Made by a program: the position numbers and the translations under genes
Source of the DNA: Sorghum bicolor
Taxonomy: Eukaryota > Streptophyta > Magnoliopsida > Poales > Poaceae
Length of the DNA stretch: 64,000 nucleotides
Reading direction: 5' to 3'
Assembly: GCF_000003195.3 (NCBI RefSeq)
Contig: NC_012871.2
Coordinates: forward strand, 6,125,997-6,189,996
Part shown: positions 44,298 to 55,576 of the stretch, one piece after another
How positions within the stretch are numbered: the first letter of the stretch is position 1
How the letters are laid out: every line of letters starts with the position of its first letter
The notes under the pieces: model-generated
Told to the model about the DNA's origin: nothing
Database searches by the model: none
The model's input: only the letters and a program-made list of their open reading frames with translations

Positions 44298-47120
44298 CTA
44301 GTAGAATCCATACTGCCAGATCTTTGAATGTGTACGGAATGCTCCAAAATGACCTCCATATGGTGATGAATGACATGTGTCGATAATCTTCCATCCTTCC
44401 TCAGTGGTCACACATCTCCTGAGTAAGCCATCAGAGCATACCTGGAAGAGGTATGGCTCATCCCATATATGTGAACGACTCTCTTGAATAAGCTTCTTCT
44501 TGTTTGCTCCTGGTGGTACATACCCTGAAACCATAAAATTAACAATATCTGCATATGAGGGGTCAGACCTGTTAATCCCGTAGAGCATTTCGTCCCGGAG
44601 TGAATCATTGATGGGGGTTTCCTGTGGACTCTTAAAATACATTCTAGACAAGTGATCAGCAACAGAATTTTCTACTCCCTTTTTATCTTTTATTTCTAAG
44701 TCAAATTCTTGGAGTAATAAGATCCATCTAATCAGGCGAGGTTTAGCATCTTTTTTAGTGAGCAAATATTTTAGTGCAGCATGATCAGTGTAAACAATTG
44801 TTTTAGCTCCAACTAAATAAGATCTAAATTTATCAATAGCAAAGACAACAGCTAGAAGCTCTTTTTCAGTGGTTGCATAATTAAGTTGAGCTCCTGTCAA
44901 AGTTTTACTGGCATAAGCAATTGCATGATGCTTCTTATTTTTAGTTTGTCCCAAAACTGCCCCCGCAGCATAATCACTAGCATCACACATAATCTCAAAA
45001 GGCAACGACCAATCAAAGGGTTGAATGATTGGTGCAAAGATGAGTGCTTTCTTTAATAAATTGAAAGATGTTAGGCATGCATCATCAAATTCGAAAGGAG
45101 CATCCTTGGCTAGCAAAAGAGTAAGTAGTCTAGCAATGAATGAAAAATCTTTTATGAATCTGCGATAAAAACCAGCATGGCCAAGAAAGCTTCGAATTCC
45201 TTTTATATTCACAGGTGGAGGTAGTTGTTCAATTACTTCAATTTTAGCTTTGTCTACCTCAATACCTCTTTCAGACACTAAGTGTCCCAGCACTATTCCT
45301 TCCCTAACCATAAAATGACATTTTTCCCAATTAAGGACTAAGTGCTTTTCTTCACATCTTCGCAAAACCTTGTCTAAGTTTTCAAGACAACTATCAAAAG
45401 TTTTTCCATAAACAGAAAAATCATCCATGAAAACTTCCATAATCTCTTCAATCATATCAGAAAATATAGACATCATGCATCTCTGAAAAGAAGCTGGTGC
45501 ATTACATAACCCAAAAGACATTCTACGGTAAGCATAAGTTCCGTATGGGCATGTAAAAGTGGTTTTGCTTTGATCATCAGGATGGATCGGGATTTGGTGA
45601 TACCCTGAATATCCATCTAAGAAACAGAAGAACGAATGGTTTGCTAATCGCTCTAGCATCTCATCTATGAAAGGTAAAGGAAAATGATCCTTTCTCGTGG
45701 CTTTGTTTAGTTTTCTATAGTCTATGCACATCCGCCATCTTGTGACGGTGCGTTGCGGAATTAGCTCGTTCTTTTCATTCATAATGACAGTCATGCCTCC
45801 CTTTTTAGGCACAACTTGAACTGGGCTCACCCACTCACTGTGCGGCACAGGATATATAATCCCTGCATGCAGCAACTTTATAACTTCCTTCTTAACTACC
45901 TCTCTCATAGTGTTGTTAAGTCTACGTTGGGGTTCTCGAGAAGGTGAAACAGAAGGATCTGTTGGAATACGATGGGTACAAATCATAGGACTGATTCCTG
46001 TAAGATCTTGAAGTGAGTAGCCAAAAACTGAGTGATGTTTCTCAAGAATGGTCATTAATCGCAGAGTTTGATCCTGAGTGAGTTTATCACTAATGATCAC
46101 AGGAAACTCTGGATTATTGTTTAGGAAAGCATAGATAAGACCGGGTGGTAAAGTTTTAAGCTCTATGGGAGGTCTAGGTGTTTCTGCAAACTCATCTAAG
46201 GGTTCAGGTTCAGAAGGTTCAGCTTCTTCTTCTATGAAGAAAGGAGTTTCGTCTTCTAAGTCTGGTTCATCTAAAAGCTCTAGAGATGCAGCCTTTACCT
46301 CCTCCATAGGATCAGGCAAAAGATATGACTCGGCCTTATTGTTTAAGGAGTGTGAAATTGTTATTGGAAATTTAAAGGTTTTTCCAAAAGAAATGTGTAG
46401 CTTTCCAGTATGACCTTCATAAAGGAGTCTTCTAAAAGGTTGTCCTATCAACAGGTCGAAGTCCCATGTATTAAAGATATAAAAGTTCAAATGAATCATG
46501 GAGCCTTCTACCGTAAGAGGTAGGACATTAATAATTCCAAGACTAGGGACTAATCGTCCTGAAGATTCCTTTATGACCTTTGTTGTGGGGGTTAAGATAA
46601 GATTTTTAAATAATTTAAGTGCAAAAGATTTAGACATGATGTTGATCCCCATAATAGGATTATAGAGAGCATCAAATCGATCAGAATTATAAGCACAGTG
46701 TATAGTTATAGAGGGTGTGCCCAAACGGATCACATCAGAGGAAAGCTCTGATTCCTCCAACCACTCGCTACTCATGACTGAGATAAGCTCTCTCAATTGA
46801 TATTCAGTTGGCAAACAAATGCTAAGATGGCCTTTTTGGGGTCTGTTAATAGAATGGTAGTTTGAAATGTTTCCAAAATCGGCAAAAAGATCAGATTCTA
46901 TATCCAGCATGAAGTCTAGTGGTGGAATCTCTTCCTTTTGTGGCTCAGAACTTGGGATAGCTAAAGTAGATGAAGAATTTGGCAGAGTGTCTACTTTGGC
47001 TTCATGGGTTTCATCATGAAGGGTATTATCCATCTCAGCTTCTAGGATTCTATCTAGGATTACTCTAGCTTCATCAGTAGGGATGCGAAAGAAAGAACCT
47101 CTAGACATTGTATGTAGCAT
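44298..47120 (-). pseudogene. Protease, reverse transcriptase and RNase H of the gypsy element
   Basis: 940 open codons. Residues about 140-260 correspond to the aspartic-protease region, but a clear D[TS]G is not visible ([13 protein letters not shown] in its place). RT is at about 430-610: [55 protein letters not shown] at 564-567. RNase H follows at about 705-830 ([34 protein letters not shown]). The frame differs from gag, so a shift has separated them near 47120-47220. Confidence 0.92.
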
Positions 47121-47221
47121 TTTTTATGATCTTTCTGAAGACCTCGAAAAAAGTAAAATAAAAGAACAGGGTCTTCAAGATTAAGGTTTGGACCAGATTC
47201 TAAAAGATCAGAAAAATGTTT

Positions 47222-47657
47222 CTAGGATTTTCCCAAAGTTTCATTATCTTTTTGTTTAAAAGATAGGACTTCGAGTCTAAGGTCGCCGATACGGTCGAGG
47301 GAATAAAAATCTAGACAAAGTAAAACTCCCCATTCACCTCGTGGTTGACTTACCTTCTGACTGTACCATTGTCTAGCTTCTCCCCTTAAAGAAAAAGGAA
47401 AAAGCTTCCAACGTAAATTTTTATCAGAAATGCCTTCAATGCGAAGACAATCACATGTTTGCTCAAAATCTCTAATATGAAGGTAAGGGTTTTCGTCTTC
47501 CTTTCCCGAAAAAGATAGGTTTTGAATCATGGCAATCAACCTAGAACTTAACTTATACTGGGATGTTTGAATAGGCTTTGATGACTCCCATGGTAAAAGT
47601 TCAGTTACTGAAGGGATTGCAGATTCATGGATCGATTTAGAATTTTGGTTTTCCATA
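47222..47657 (-). pseudogene. Gag fragment of the gypsy element
   Basis: Starts at the ATG at 47657 (MENQNSKSIHES). The retrotransposon-gag domain is recognisable: NPYLHIRDFEQTCDCLRIEG, LFPFSLRGEARQWY, LSFKQKDNETLGKS, then a TAG (47224-47222). Downstream codons continue the gag homology for about 35 residues before the frame changes. No zinc knuckle remains. Gag forms the virus-like particle. Confidence 0.85.
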
Positions 47658-47764
47658 AGGTAAGAGTAAAGAGAATAAGTAAAGAATATAAAAGATAAGA
47701 AAAGATAAAAGTATAGATACAAGCTAGTAGTAAGACTCAAGGTTATCTCAACAAACCGTTTTTC

Positions 47765-47782
47765 TCCCTGGCAACGGTGCCA
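47765..47782 (-). other. Primer-binding site, tRNA-Asp type
   Basis: TGGCACCGTTGCCAGGGA on the minus strand, 8 nt inside the 5' LTR. It matches the complement of the plant tRNA-Asp 3' end at 16 of 18 positions, from general knowledge of that tRNA. Confidence 0.75.
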
Positions 47783-47790
47783 GAAATGCT

Positions 47791-49023
47791 TGTTGATATT
47801 TGGGAACGCAATAAGGAATTGATCCGCAAGCACTCAGATATCGATGAGCACTTCACCCGAGAGGTTATCGAGAGTATCGTATTTATTTTTTTTACCACTA
47901 GGAGAAAGAGTACATCTGACTAACCCGGTCTATTACTAGTAACCCTTTAGGCTACAAAGAATGTTTCTCGATGTGAGTGGTAAATAGAGAAGACTGCAAC
48001 CGTAGTCTCTTTCTAACCTTGGTAAGGATGATCTACTGTTCTATTGGGGAGGCTAACGAAATCTAGACACCACAGAGGATGTTCGACCCGCACCTATAAA
48101 CTCTATCCTTCCTCCTAACGAGATATGGTCTTCAAAGGTAACTCGGAAATGTCACGTTCCTCGCTACTACCACGGTCCAGCTAGTCAGGGAATATCTATG
48201 AGTATCCTAGCCCAAACACCACGTCTACGCTAGAGATGATTACTCTAAACTCTACGCGAAGAGATTAAAGTAAACTCATAAACCAAAAGAACAATAAAAC
48301 AAGAACTTACTAGAATTTAGAAGTCGAAATACTGAAGAATCCTAGGAGCAAGCTTCGGGTTAGGAGAACTTGACCCCGCAGGTACAAACTCGGAGTAGAC
48401 ACCGACAGGCCGGGCTTCCTCCGATCTACACCTCCACTCTATCTCTCTCAATCTAGTAGAAACTAGAAGATCTATTTCTACTCACATTGGTTGCTAAGCC
48501 TAAAAAGAAATTTTATTTAGAGGAGAGGTATTCCTTCGAGGGCTCCTCTCAACTCTATGATGAACTTGTCTCCTCCAGGGGCCAGGGGGTCTGGTTTTAT
48601 AGTCCTCTCAAGTGAACGTGAGCTGTTGGATCAAACCGACATTGATTGGACGGTTATCCTTGATCCTTTAGGTCGGTGGAGATTCGTCCCAAAAGAGAGT
48701 CTTGATCCAACTCTGTAGGGGGGCGGGCGCCCAGGTCAACTGGGCGGGCGCCCAGTGCCTGGCCCCGTTCGGCCTTCGCTTCCTTCCTGTGGCTTCTGGA
48801 GTCTTCTAGATAGTAGAAAATTACGCGGTGCGTTGATATCTCTATGTAATCCCGACATGTGGGCCTTTCTTCCTTATTTCCTGATAACCCCCTGCAGAAA
48901 CAGGTAAACAACAAAACTCGTGGAATTCTGTCAGATCAAACCCTAATTCTAGGTGTTGTTTGCATATTGGTCCTTTCTCTTGTTTATTTGATAATTAAAA
49001 TTGATACTTAAGAACCGTCAACA
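47791..49023 (-). repeat. 5' LTR of the Ty3/gypsy element
   Basis: 1233 bp, TG...CA. A minus-strand TATA box (GACTATAAAACCAG, 48602-48595) marks the promoter. GGGCGGGCGCCCA occurs twice near 48720 and 48743. Confidence 0.93.
48595..48602 (-). promoter_or_regulatory. LTR TATA box
   Basis: CTATAAAA on the minus strand; the same block is at 40486-40493 in the 3' LTR (GACTATAAAACC), and a related CTATATAAGC lies in the solo LTR near 36860. Confidence 0.6.
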
Positions 49024-50475
49024 ATTGCATGATGAGGCTTTTATTTATATGGTGGAGATCCCTAATTCCAAGTCCTCCTTGTTCTTTAGGTTTACAAATA
49101 ATGTCCTGCCAAGACCTGTAAGCAATGGGACTAGTGATATTCTCCTCCTGAACACCTGCCCACCAGAATCTTTTTATAATAGAGTTAATCTTTTCGATAA
49201 AAGAGTTTGAGAAAAGGACAATAGACATGTAATAAACTGGAATTGAGGAAAGAACAGATTTGATGTATTGTAGCCTCCCTGCATGGTTGAGAGTGTTAGC
49301 CTTGAGAGTGCCAAATTTGGCCATGAATTTATTGTAAATGAACTCATAAGCTTTGTTCTTGTCCTTGTGGCTGAAAATGAGAGGGTGATCAAGATGCATA
49401 GTATGGGGTTGGAGGTCAGGAACAGGAAAGATAGATTTGATTTGTTGTTTGATATTACTAGGTACATTTTTGCTGAAAAGGATAGAAGATTTTCTGAGGT
49501 TTGGTAACTGACCTGATCTGTTGCAAAAGTCAATGAGAATGTCTTTCATGGCCTGTGCTTCATGAATAGTGGCCTTGCCACAAAGAATTAAGTCATCTGC
49601 AAAAAGAAGAGAGTGGATCTGTGGACAACCAGGTCCAAGGGTAATACCTTGAAGTCTAGAAGCACTTAAGGCCTCCTGCAATCTTATAGATAATTCATTA
49701 ATGGATAAAACAAAGAGAGAGGGGGGGAGAGGACATCCTTCCCTAAGTCCTCTTTGAGAAGAGAACATGCTGGTAGGCTCATCGTTGACAAGAATTGAGA
49801 AACTAGGAGAGGAAATGCACACATGAATAAGGGATATGAAATCATCGTTAAAATTCTTGCGTCTGAGAGCCTGACAGATGAAGTTCTATTCAAGTCTATC
49901 AAAAGCTTTTGCAAGATCAATTTTAAGGATAAAAGCATGACTCTTCCAAGATTTAAGATTGAAGGAATGGATAATCTCTTGGGTGATAATAATATTAGCA
50001 GAAATATTACAGCCAGCAACAAAAGCAGATTGACCTTGATGGATGCAGTTGGGAAGGTGAGGTTTAATTCTATTCGCTAGAGATTTAGAAATGATCTTAT
50101 AAATAACATTACAAAGGCTAATAGGTCTGAAAACTTGAGGGATAGTAGGCTGGGACTTTTTGGGGATCAAGGTGATATAAGTTTGGTTAATATCATGGTG
50201 CATGGTTTTGGATGAGTAGAATTCATTTATTAGCTTGAGGACATCCTCTTTGATCCATGGCCAAGCAGATTTGTAGAAGGCTGCATTAAGACGGTCCGGC
50301 CCCGGAGTCGAGTTACTTCTCATTTCCTTGATGATTGCATGGATTTCACTAGAGTCGGGCGTTGAATAGGTGAATTCCAAGTGATCATCGTCCACCATAC
50401 CTTCTTGTTGCTACAAATTTCCTGGGACTAAAAAGTTGGAATATGTGTGAGGGTCATTAGTAGCATCATTGATGG
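49024..50475 (-). pseudogene. LINE ORF2, reverse transcriptase half
   Basis: Reads STPGPDRLNAAFYKSAWPWI, TYITLIPKKSQ, FRPISLCNVIYKIISKSLAN, ILKIDLAKAFDRLE, then a single in-frame TAG (49888-49886), then SQRGLREGCPLPPSLFVL, LLFADDLILCGK (catalytic FADD) and the thumb region up to ...GLGIRDLHHINKSLI. The frame is continuous on both sides of the TAG. A second stop lies near 50425. RT copies LINE RNA at the target site. The ORF ends where the gypsy element enters. Confidence 0.85.
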
Positions 50476-50586
50476 TTTGAGAATGGAAGGATATCCGTGG
50501 CACTCGGCTGTCAGCAGTGAGCCACCCAAGCCTTGCGAATCCTGCACCGCTAATGGCTACCGGCTTCGTGGGACAGCTTCAAACAT

Positions 50587-51501
50587 TTTTTTATGGTCAC
50601 CGGTCCTACCTGCATTTTATTATATATGGCCCCTAAATGGCCATTAGAGAATTTACATTGAGGATAGCATCACCCAAATGGTGATTTTACAAGATGGTGA
50701 TTTTATAAGGTTTAGGTGTAGATGGAGGAGAGCAAGCCAAAAAACAAAAAACACAAATGGTACTAATTAGCCAAATTCAAGAAAAGGCACCACTGATCCA
50801 CGATTTCCCTCTTCTGGCGCGAGAACCTACAGCGCCATTGCCTTGCTGTTGCCTTGCAAGCTACTATTACTTGGTTGAGCCCCAAGAACTCATTTCGAAA
50901 GACCGCTGCATTCCTTGTTTTCCAGAGCTGCTAGCAGGCAAGCGCGATGAAAGCTGAGAAGCCTTGGATGGGTATCCCTAGCGGCGGGCTAAGGTTGTGG
51001 ATAGCCTCCATCGATGCTGTTTTCATGGAGTCGAGACCAATCTTTTCCTAGAACTGCCTCGCAATGGTGCATCCTCCAATTATGTGTTCTGGGGTTTCAT
51101 CCGCTTCATTGCAGACCTCACATGTCGCATCTAGAAGGACATGCCTTCTTAGCAGATTAGTTCTACATTGAATCTTCCTTTGAGTGAGTAACCAAATGAA
51201 CATTTGAACACGCGGTGGTGCATGGTTTTGCCAGACGAAAATGGCTCTGTCATCCGGTTACTGCCCACGGGCTTTTAGCAGACGGCATAATAAGGTCCCA
51301 GTGTCCAAAGCATTACCCTCCTTGGTGAAGGGAGTCACCCTTTTATCTGGTTCAGCCGATAGTTGTATTGAGGATAGAATTTGGTCTATCTGTTGAAGCT
51401 CAGAGGCAGCTTGCAGTGATAGGCGTGGCACCAGAAACTGTTGTAGGCCTTGTTGGAGAACTTGTTTGACAGTGATGTCCTTGCTGCTGCAACGGCTGAA
51501 G
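50587..51501 (-). mobile_element. 5'-truncated LINE in NLR-B
   Basis: About 0.9 kb. The minus strand reads FIWLLTQRKIQCRTNLLRRH, then CEVCNEADETPEHIIGGC (the zf-RVT CxxC...HxxxxC pattern), a 3' UTR and a tail CCATAAAAAA. The flanks, CAGCTTCAAACAT (50574-50586) and CAGCTTCGAACAT (51503-51515), form a target duplication with one difference and lie in NLR coding sequence. Confidence 0.85.
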
Positions 51502-52435
51502 GCAGCTTCGAACATTAGCGTTAGGTGATATAGCCTGGGCATCTCCCGCATAATCTTGAGATCCTGCTCCTCTAGTTTGTAGATCCTGACATCCAAGGTG
51601 CCAATGTTGTTGAAGTGCTCTTTGATCTACTGCGGAATGTGCATGTGCTTCGTGCCCACGATTAGTCCACCATCACCTGCGCGATGACACCAGGTCACTA
51701 TTCTTCCATGCTTTTTGGACTCACTTGAGCAATTCCTCCAGTTTTGATAGCTGGCCAGCTACAAAGGGTAGTGTGCCAATCTCAGCATCTAGATCCTTCA
51801 GTTTCTTCAGTTCTCCGATTTCCCTTGGTATCTTCCTTACATTCATGTCACGCAAATGCAGTCTCTCCAAATGCTGCAGCCTCGCCATATCCTGAGGTAG
51901 CTTTGTGATTGTTTTAACATCATTCAAATATAGAGCTTGCAAATGCTGGAGATTCCCGATCTCACTAGGCAGCTCTGTGATCCCTGTATAACTCAGGTCC
52001 AGCCTCTTCAGATGTTGTAGGTTCCCAATCTCCTTGGGCAGCTCCGTGATCCCTGTTTGGCCAACGTCCAGCGTCTCCAAATGCTGCAGTTTCCCAATCT
52101 CCTTGGGCAGCTCTGTAATCTGTGAGTTACAACTTACAACACACACGTAAAGATTCTTCAACTGCTGCAATTCCCCAATGTACCTCGGTATCCCTGATAG
52201 CTCATTATTGTAACTTACGTGCAGATTCTTCAGTTTCTTCAGTGTCCCGATGATCTCCCAGGCTTGCTTTCTGATGCGTGATCCGCTGATGCACACTCTC
52301 TCTAATAGATTCTGCAGTTTCCACATCTCCCTAGGCAGCTCTACGAGCTCTTCGTTCCAACTCACGTCCAGAGTCCTCAATTGCTTGAGGTCACCCACCT
52401 CAGTAGGTAATCGTCTAATCCCATGTTTATTGACT

Positions 52436-53706
52436 ATGCCTATCATGTGGGGAAACTTGTACACCTCTGTAGAGTTTATTTAATTTATTCGAATAGCCAT
52501 GCCGTTAGAATAGGCAGTTGCTGTGATGAGATATTATGATTAGACTTCTCTTAAAACGGTGATAACTGGTAAGACGTATTTTACTAATTTGGTAAATTGT
52601 AGTTAACCTAGAAACTAGTGAGAATGGTAATACTCTGCTATCACGGCCAAATCTAAAATTATAATTACTTCACCCTAACACTTTTACCTCCACATAAACC
52701 ACCTTAGCCACCTCCCAATATAGCCTTCCCCTTCCACTTTTCCTCCACCCAAAGTTAGGGCTTGCTGACTACTTTATGTACTCAACCCCCTCCATTCTAT
52801 GCTTTTATGAGTAAAGCTACATGAGCAGATACCTGAATGGACTACGTGAGGATAATAGGAGAACATACAAGTATAGAGCTATTGAGCGCAAGGATAGGAC
52901 AATCGGAGCATATCCGAAGACGGGGCCGTATGACTACACACGAATATAGGAGTACACTTAAGGAATAAGTCTAGAGTTACATCCGCACTCCAAGTTTCTA
53001 GTAGGAAATGGAGCCACGACGACAAAGGACTGCTATTTTAGAACCCTGATATATGACATAAGGCCAATGGCCCAAGCTATGTAAACATGAACCATGTAAT
53101 GTGTTTCCTCATTAGCAATAAATATATGGTTTTTTAGATCAATCTTGTTCAAATTACATGTAGGACTGATATATGATGCATAAGGGACCCTAAATTAGGG
53201 GCCCGACACATGCGCCAGCTGGCCCACTACTCCCCCACGCGCCTAGCTAGGGGTGGACTTGAGAATGTTAGCAATGGCAGACTCTTCTGAAGATGGAGAA
53301 TGAGATTCAGCAGTACTTTTTAGCAAAGGAACTATGTTTTTCTCTCGTAACAAATCAGTACAAGCAGCAGCATAAGCCAAATTTCAGTGAATGTGTTTTG
53401 TGAATAGTGATGATGTGGGTGCCTTTGGGTTGGAAAATCTGCAGCAAGCAAATTAACGTGGAAGTCTGAAACACTTGTCTATGGAGTCAAAGGTTCAGCT
53501 TGTACATACTAATGATAATTATCATTGGCCAGCCGCAGTAAGAAAGGAAGGAAAAGAAGGGGCTATTAGTTTAGGGTTGTATTAGTAAAATGTTACTGCT
53601 TTTACATGTGTCAGACAGATTATACAGTACCTTGTATACTTTGGCAATATACTGAAGGAAAAAAAGAGAATTGGGCTTAGATCTTCTCAATGTCGTAACC
53701 ACGTCC
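52436..53706. other. Intergenic, no gene recognised
   Basis: AT-rich sequence at the abrupt 5' end of NLR-B. AATAAATATATGG near 53127 could be a polyadenylation signal of an unseen plus-strand unit. No domain found. Confidence 0.4.
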
Positions 53707-54276
53707 TCATACTAACAACCCAAGTTCTGAGGCAACACTCCTACAGACCAGGTGTCGCTCTCCCTTCAAGGGTGACCAGGCAATTCCATCTCCACCGCCA
53801 CCACAAAGCCCTCCCACATAACTTGTCGGTCTGACCGCCGCCAGAGCTCGATGCCGGGATCTGGCGGACGCCAAGGACCGCGGCGGCTTGGCTCTATGCA
53901 TCCCTTCCCTATGGCCCTCTCGTGAAGCCTCTGCGGTTGTTCCGACACCGTCACAAGGGAGACGTTCGGCTGTGCTTTCCGGTGTGGGTATTGGCGGATC
54001 CGGTTCCCCCATGCCCGGATCTATCGTACCCATCGTGTGCAGGAAACCCCTCCATACCTCCTCATCCTCTGCCTCATCATGTTCCTCTCCTCTAGCTCCG
54101 GTGATGTTGGGGCGGCCGTCGAGCACATTAGGCCTAGATCTGTAGTTTTCGCACTTGACTATGCATATGCATCTCTTGCCTCTTCTTCCACTTCTCTGCC
54201 TTGCCTCTTCTTCCTCTTCTTTGCCGAATCCAGCGACCTTGGGCGCTCGGCAGCCATGGCGGTGTGCGGTAGCCAC
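53707..54276 (-). CDS. Hypothetical 189-codon frame, doubtful
   Basis: An open minus-strand frame from an ATG at 54256 or nearby (MAVCG on the opposite strand overlaps). The protein is rich in Arg, Glu, Gly (KEEEEEARQRSGRRGKR). I recognise no domain. The region is GC-rich, which makes chance frames likely. It may be a remnant of a transposon-borne gene. Confidence 0.2.
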   Translation of the reverse strand: MATAHRHGCRAPKVAGFGKEEEEEARQRSGRRGKRCICIVKCENYRSRPNVLDGRPNITGARGEEHDEAEDEEVWRGFLHTMGTIDPGMGEPDPPIPTPESTAERLPCDGVGTTAEASREGHREGMHRAKPPRSLASARSRHRALAAVRPTSYVGGLCGGGGDGIAWSPLKGERHLVCRSVASELGLLV

Positions 54277-54504
54277 TACACACGATGGAGGGCTGATCTG
54301 GAGACGAGATGAGCTAGCGTTCTAGGACGAGGTGAGGGGCACAGTGTGGGTGTTGCTGCTAATGCTACACGAGCGGGTCGAGGGGTGGACTTGACGTCCC
54401 CGTGCGGTGGTGGCTGGCTCTTCTCCTTGGTCACGGTCCACCATCCCCATGTGGTCAGCATCACCCCATACATCATGTCCCCCAAGAGACCTCATAGTCA
54501 GTGT

Positions 54505-54995
54505 TGGTGTGCATCTCCCGTCATTGTGGGTGAGTCCGAACGGCTCTACGATATGTGGCAGCAACTGGTAGCGATATGTGTGCCCCCATCATCATGGATG
54601 AGTTTCAACGGCTCCACGACGTGTGGCGGTGACTAGCACTTCCGGTGCGTGCCTCCCATCATTGCGGGCAAGTCCGAACAACTCCCCAATGTGTGGTGGT
54701 GACTGGCAGTGCTGGTGTGCGCCTTCTGTCGTGGCAAACAAGTCTGAGCGGCTCCACAATGTGTGGCGGTGACTGGCACTGCCGGTGCACGACTCCTATC
54801 ACCACGGGTGGGTCCAAATGACTCCGTTGTGTGTGGCGGTGACTGTCACTACCGATGTGTGCCTCCTGTCATCGCGAGGGAGTCTGAACGGCTCCGCGAC
54901 ATGTGGTGGTGACTGGCACTATCGGCGCATGCCTCTCGTCATCACGAGCGAGTCCGAACGGCTTTGTGACGTGTGGCGGCGACCGCTACCCTGTC
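54505..54995. repeat. 70-bp minisatellite, seven copies
   Basis: The word GTCCGAACGGCTCC or a variant recurs at 54534, 54602, 54672, 54742, 54812, 54882 and 54952, that is spacings 68, 70, 70, 70, 70, 70. Each unit also has GTGTGGCGGTGACTGGCACT. The units are diverged by roughly 10-20 percent by eye, so the array is old. Confidence 0.9.
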
Positions 54996-55576
54996 CACTT
55001 GCTCTGTCGTGGGCGGGTAATCAACACTTACAAAGGTTCTGGGCGAAAGCTCAGCCCAGATCATGTTTAGGCCAGTGACGAGATTTTCTTTTTGAAGGCA
55101 TAGCTGAAGAACATCTAGCAGCTGCTTCTCATGGATCGACCACTCTCTGTCGGCACAATGCCTTGCCAAGCTTCTGGTTGACTGACGATGATTACATTAT
55201 GGCGTCCTTCACCTCCCTAGGGGCATCGTCAAAGAGCTCCCTTGCCTCGCGTGTGTTAGTCCTTGCTTTCCGTTTGTGTATTTGTGGTTCTGTCACTTTT
55301 CGTCTTGGTGCTAGGGTTGTTCGGTGTTTTTATTATTTCTTCCTAAATATTTATAAAATATATAACAAGCTATTTTGGGCTACATAATATATGTTCCAGT
55401 GGGGAGTAATCCACACGTTATCATTTGAAAATATTCTTGTTAGCACCGGAGCCCCGGTGTTGTAGCCTCATTGCTACCTTGAATCATTGTAACACTAGAC
55501 AAATGTTTAAATATATTACAATGTAGTAACACTCTTTTAGATATAAAAGAACATATAGTTGGTGTTAGAGTATAGA
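54996..55576. other. Spacer downstream of NLR-C
   Basis: No gene. A hairpin-like stretch (GTTGGTGTTAGAGTATAGATC / TCTACACTAAC) around 55558-55592 touches the last codons of NLR-C and may be part of a small MITE at about 55440-55700; its ends were not defined. Confidence 0.4.

Larger units (their letters stand above)
39707..49023 (-). mobile_element. Complete Ty3/gypsy retrotransposon, Tat/Athila-like
   Basis: 9317 bp, minus-strand orientation. 5' LTR 49023-47791 and 3' LTR 40914-39707, both TG...CA. Flanks ATTGT (39702-39706) and ATTGC (49024-49028) form a 5-bp duplication with one change. PBS and polypurine tract are in place. Order gag, protease/RT/RNase H, integrase identifies Ty3/gypsy. 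The RT motif FMDD, absence of a chromodomain and an extra ORF after integrase suggest the Tat/Athila side (inference). Two nonsense codons and a frame change show it is dead. It lies inside LINE ORF2. Confidence 0.92.
38061..50483 (-). mobile_element. 5'-truncated LINE, split by a Ty3/gypsy element
   Basis: The LINE halves are 50483-49024 and 39706-38061 (about 3.1 kb in all). The minus-strand 3' end is a tail of eight A (38068-38061). A short duplication TGGAAG is visible on both sides (38055-38060 and 50484-50489) within NLR-B sequence. Endonuclease is missing through 5' truncation. Confidence 0.85.
38040..52435 (-). pseudogene. NLR-B, LRR-only NLR pseudogene split by two LINEs
   Basis: Remnants: 52435-51502, 50586-50484 and 38060-38040. 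The first block encodes LRRs nearly identical in order to NLR-C (RRLPTEVGDLKQL, ELSGIPRYIGELQQL, ITELPKEIGKLQHL, KKLKDLD) with a stop at 51721 and a TAG at a normally Trp codon near 51632. The second block matches the NLR-C sequence that encodes FHEGAMPRL...-upstream residues (GATCCGTGGCACTCGG region of NLR-C at 55990). The third block, GGCATAGCTCC...GGAAG, continues the same homology across the LINE. All coiled-coil and NB-ARC sequence is missing; homology to NLR-C ends abruptly near 52435. It is a partial tandem duplicate, not a functional receptor. Confidence 0.85.

Noticed and set aside
54505..54995. CRISPR-like evenly spaced repeats
   Set aside because: Whole 70-bp units are diverged together with no unique spacers, and the DNA is plant nuclear. 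It is a minisatellite.
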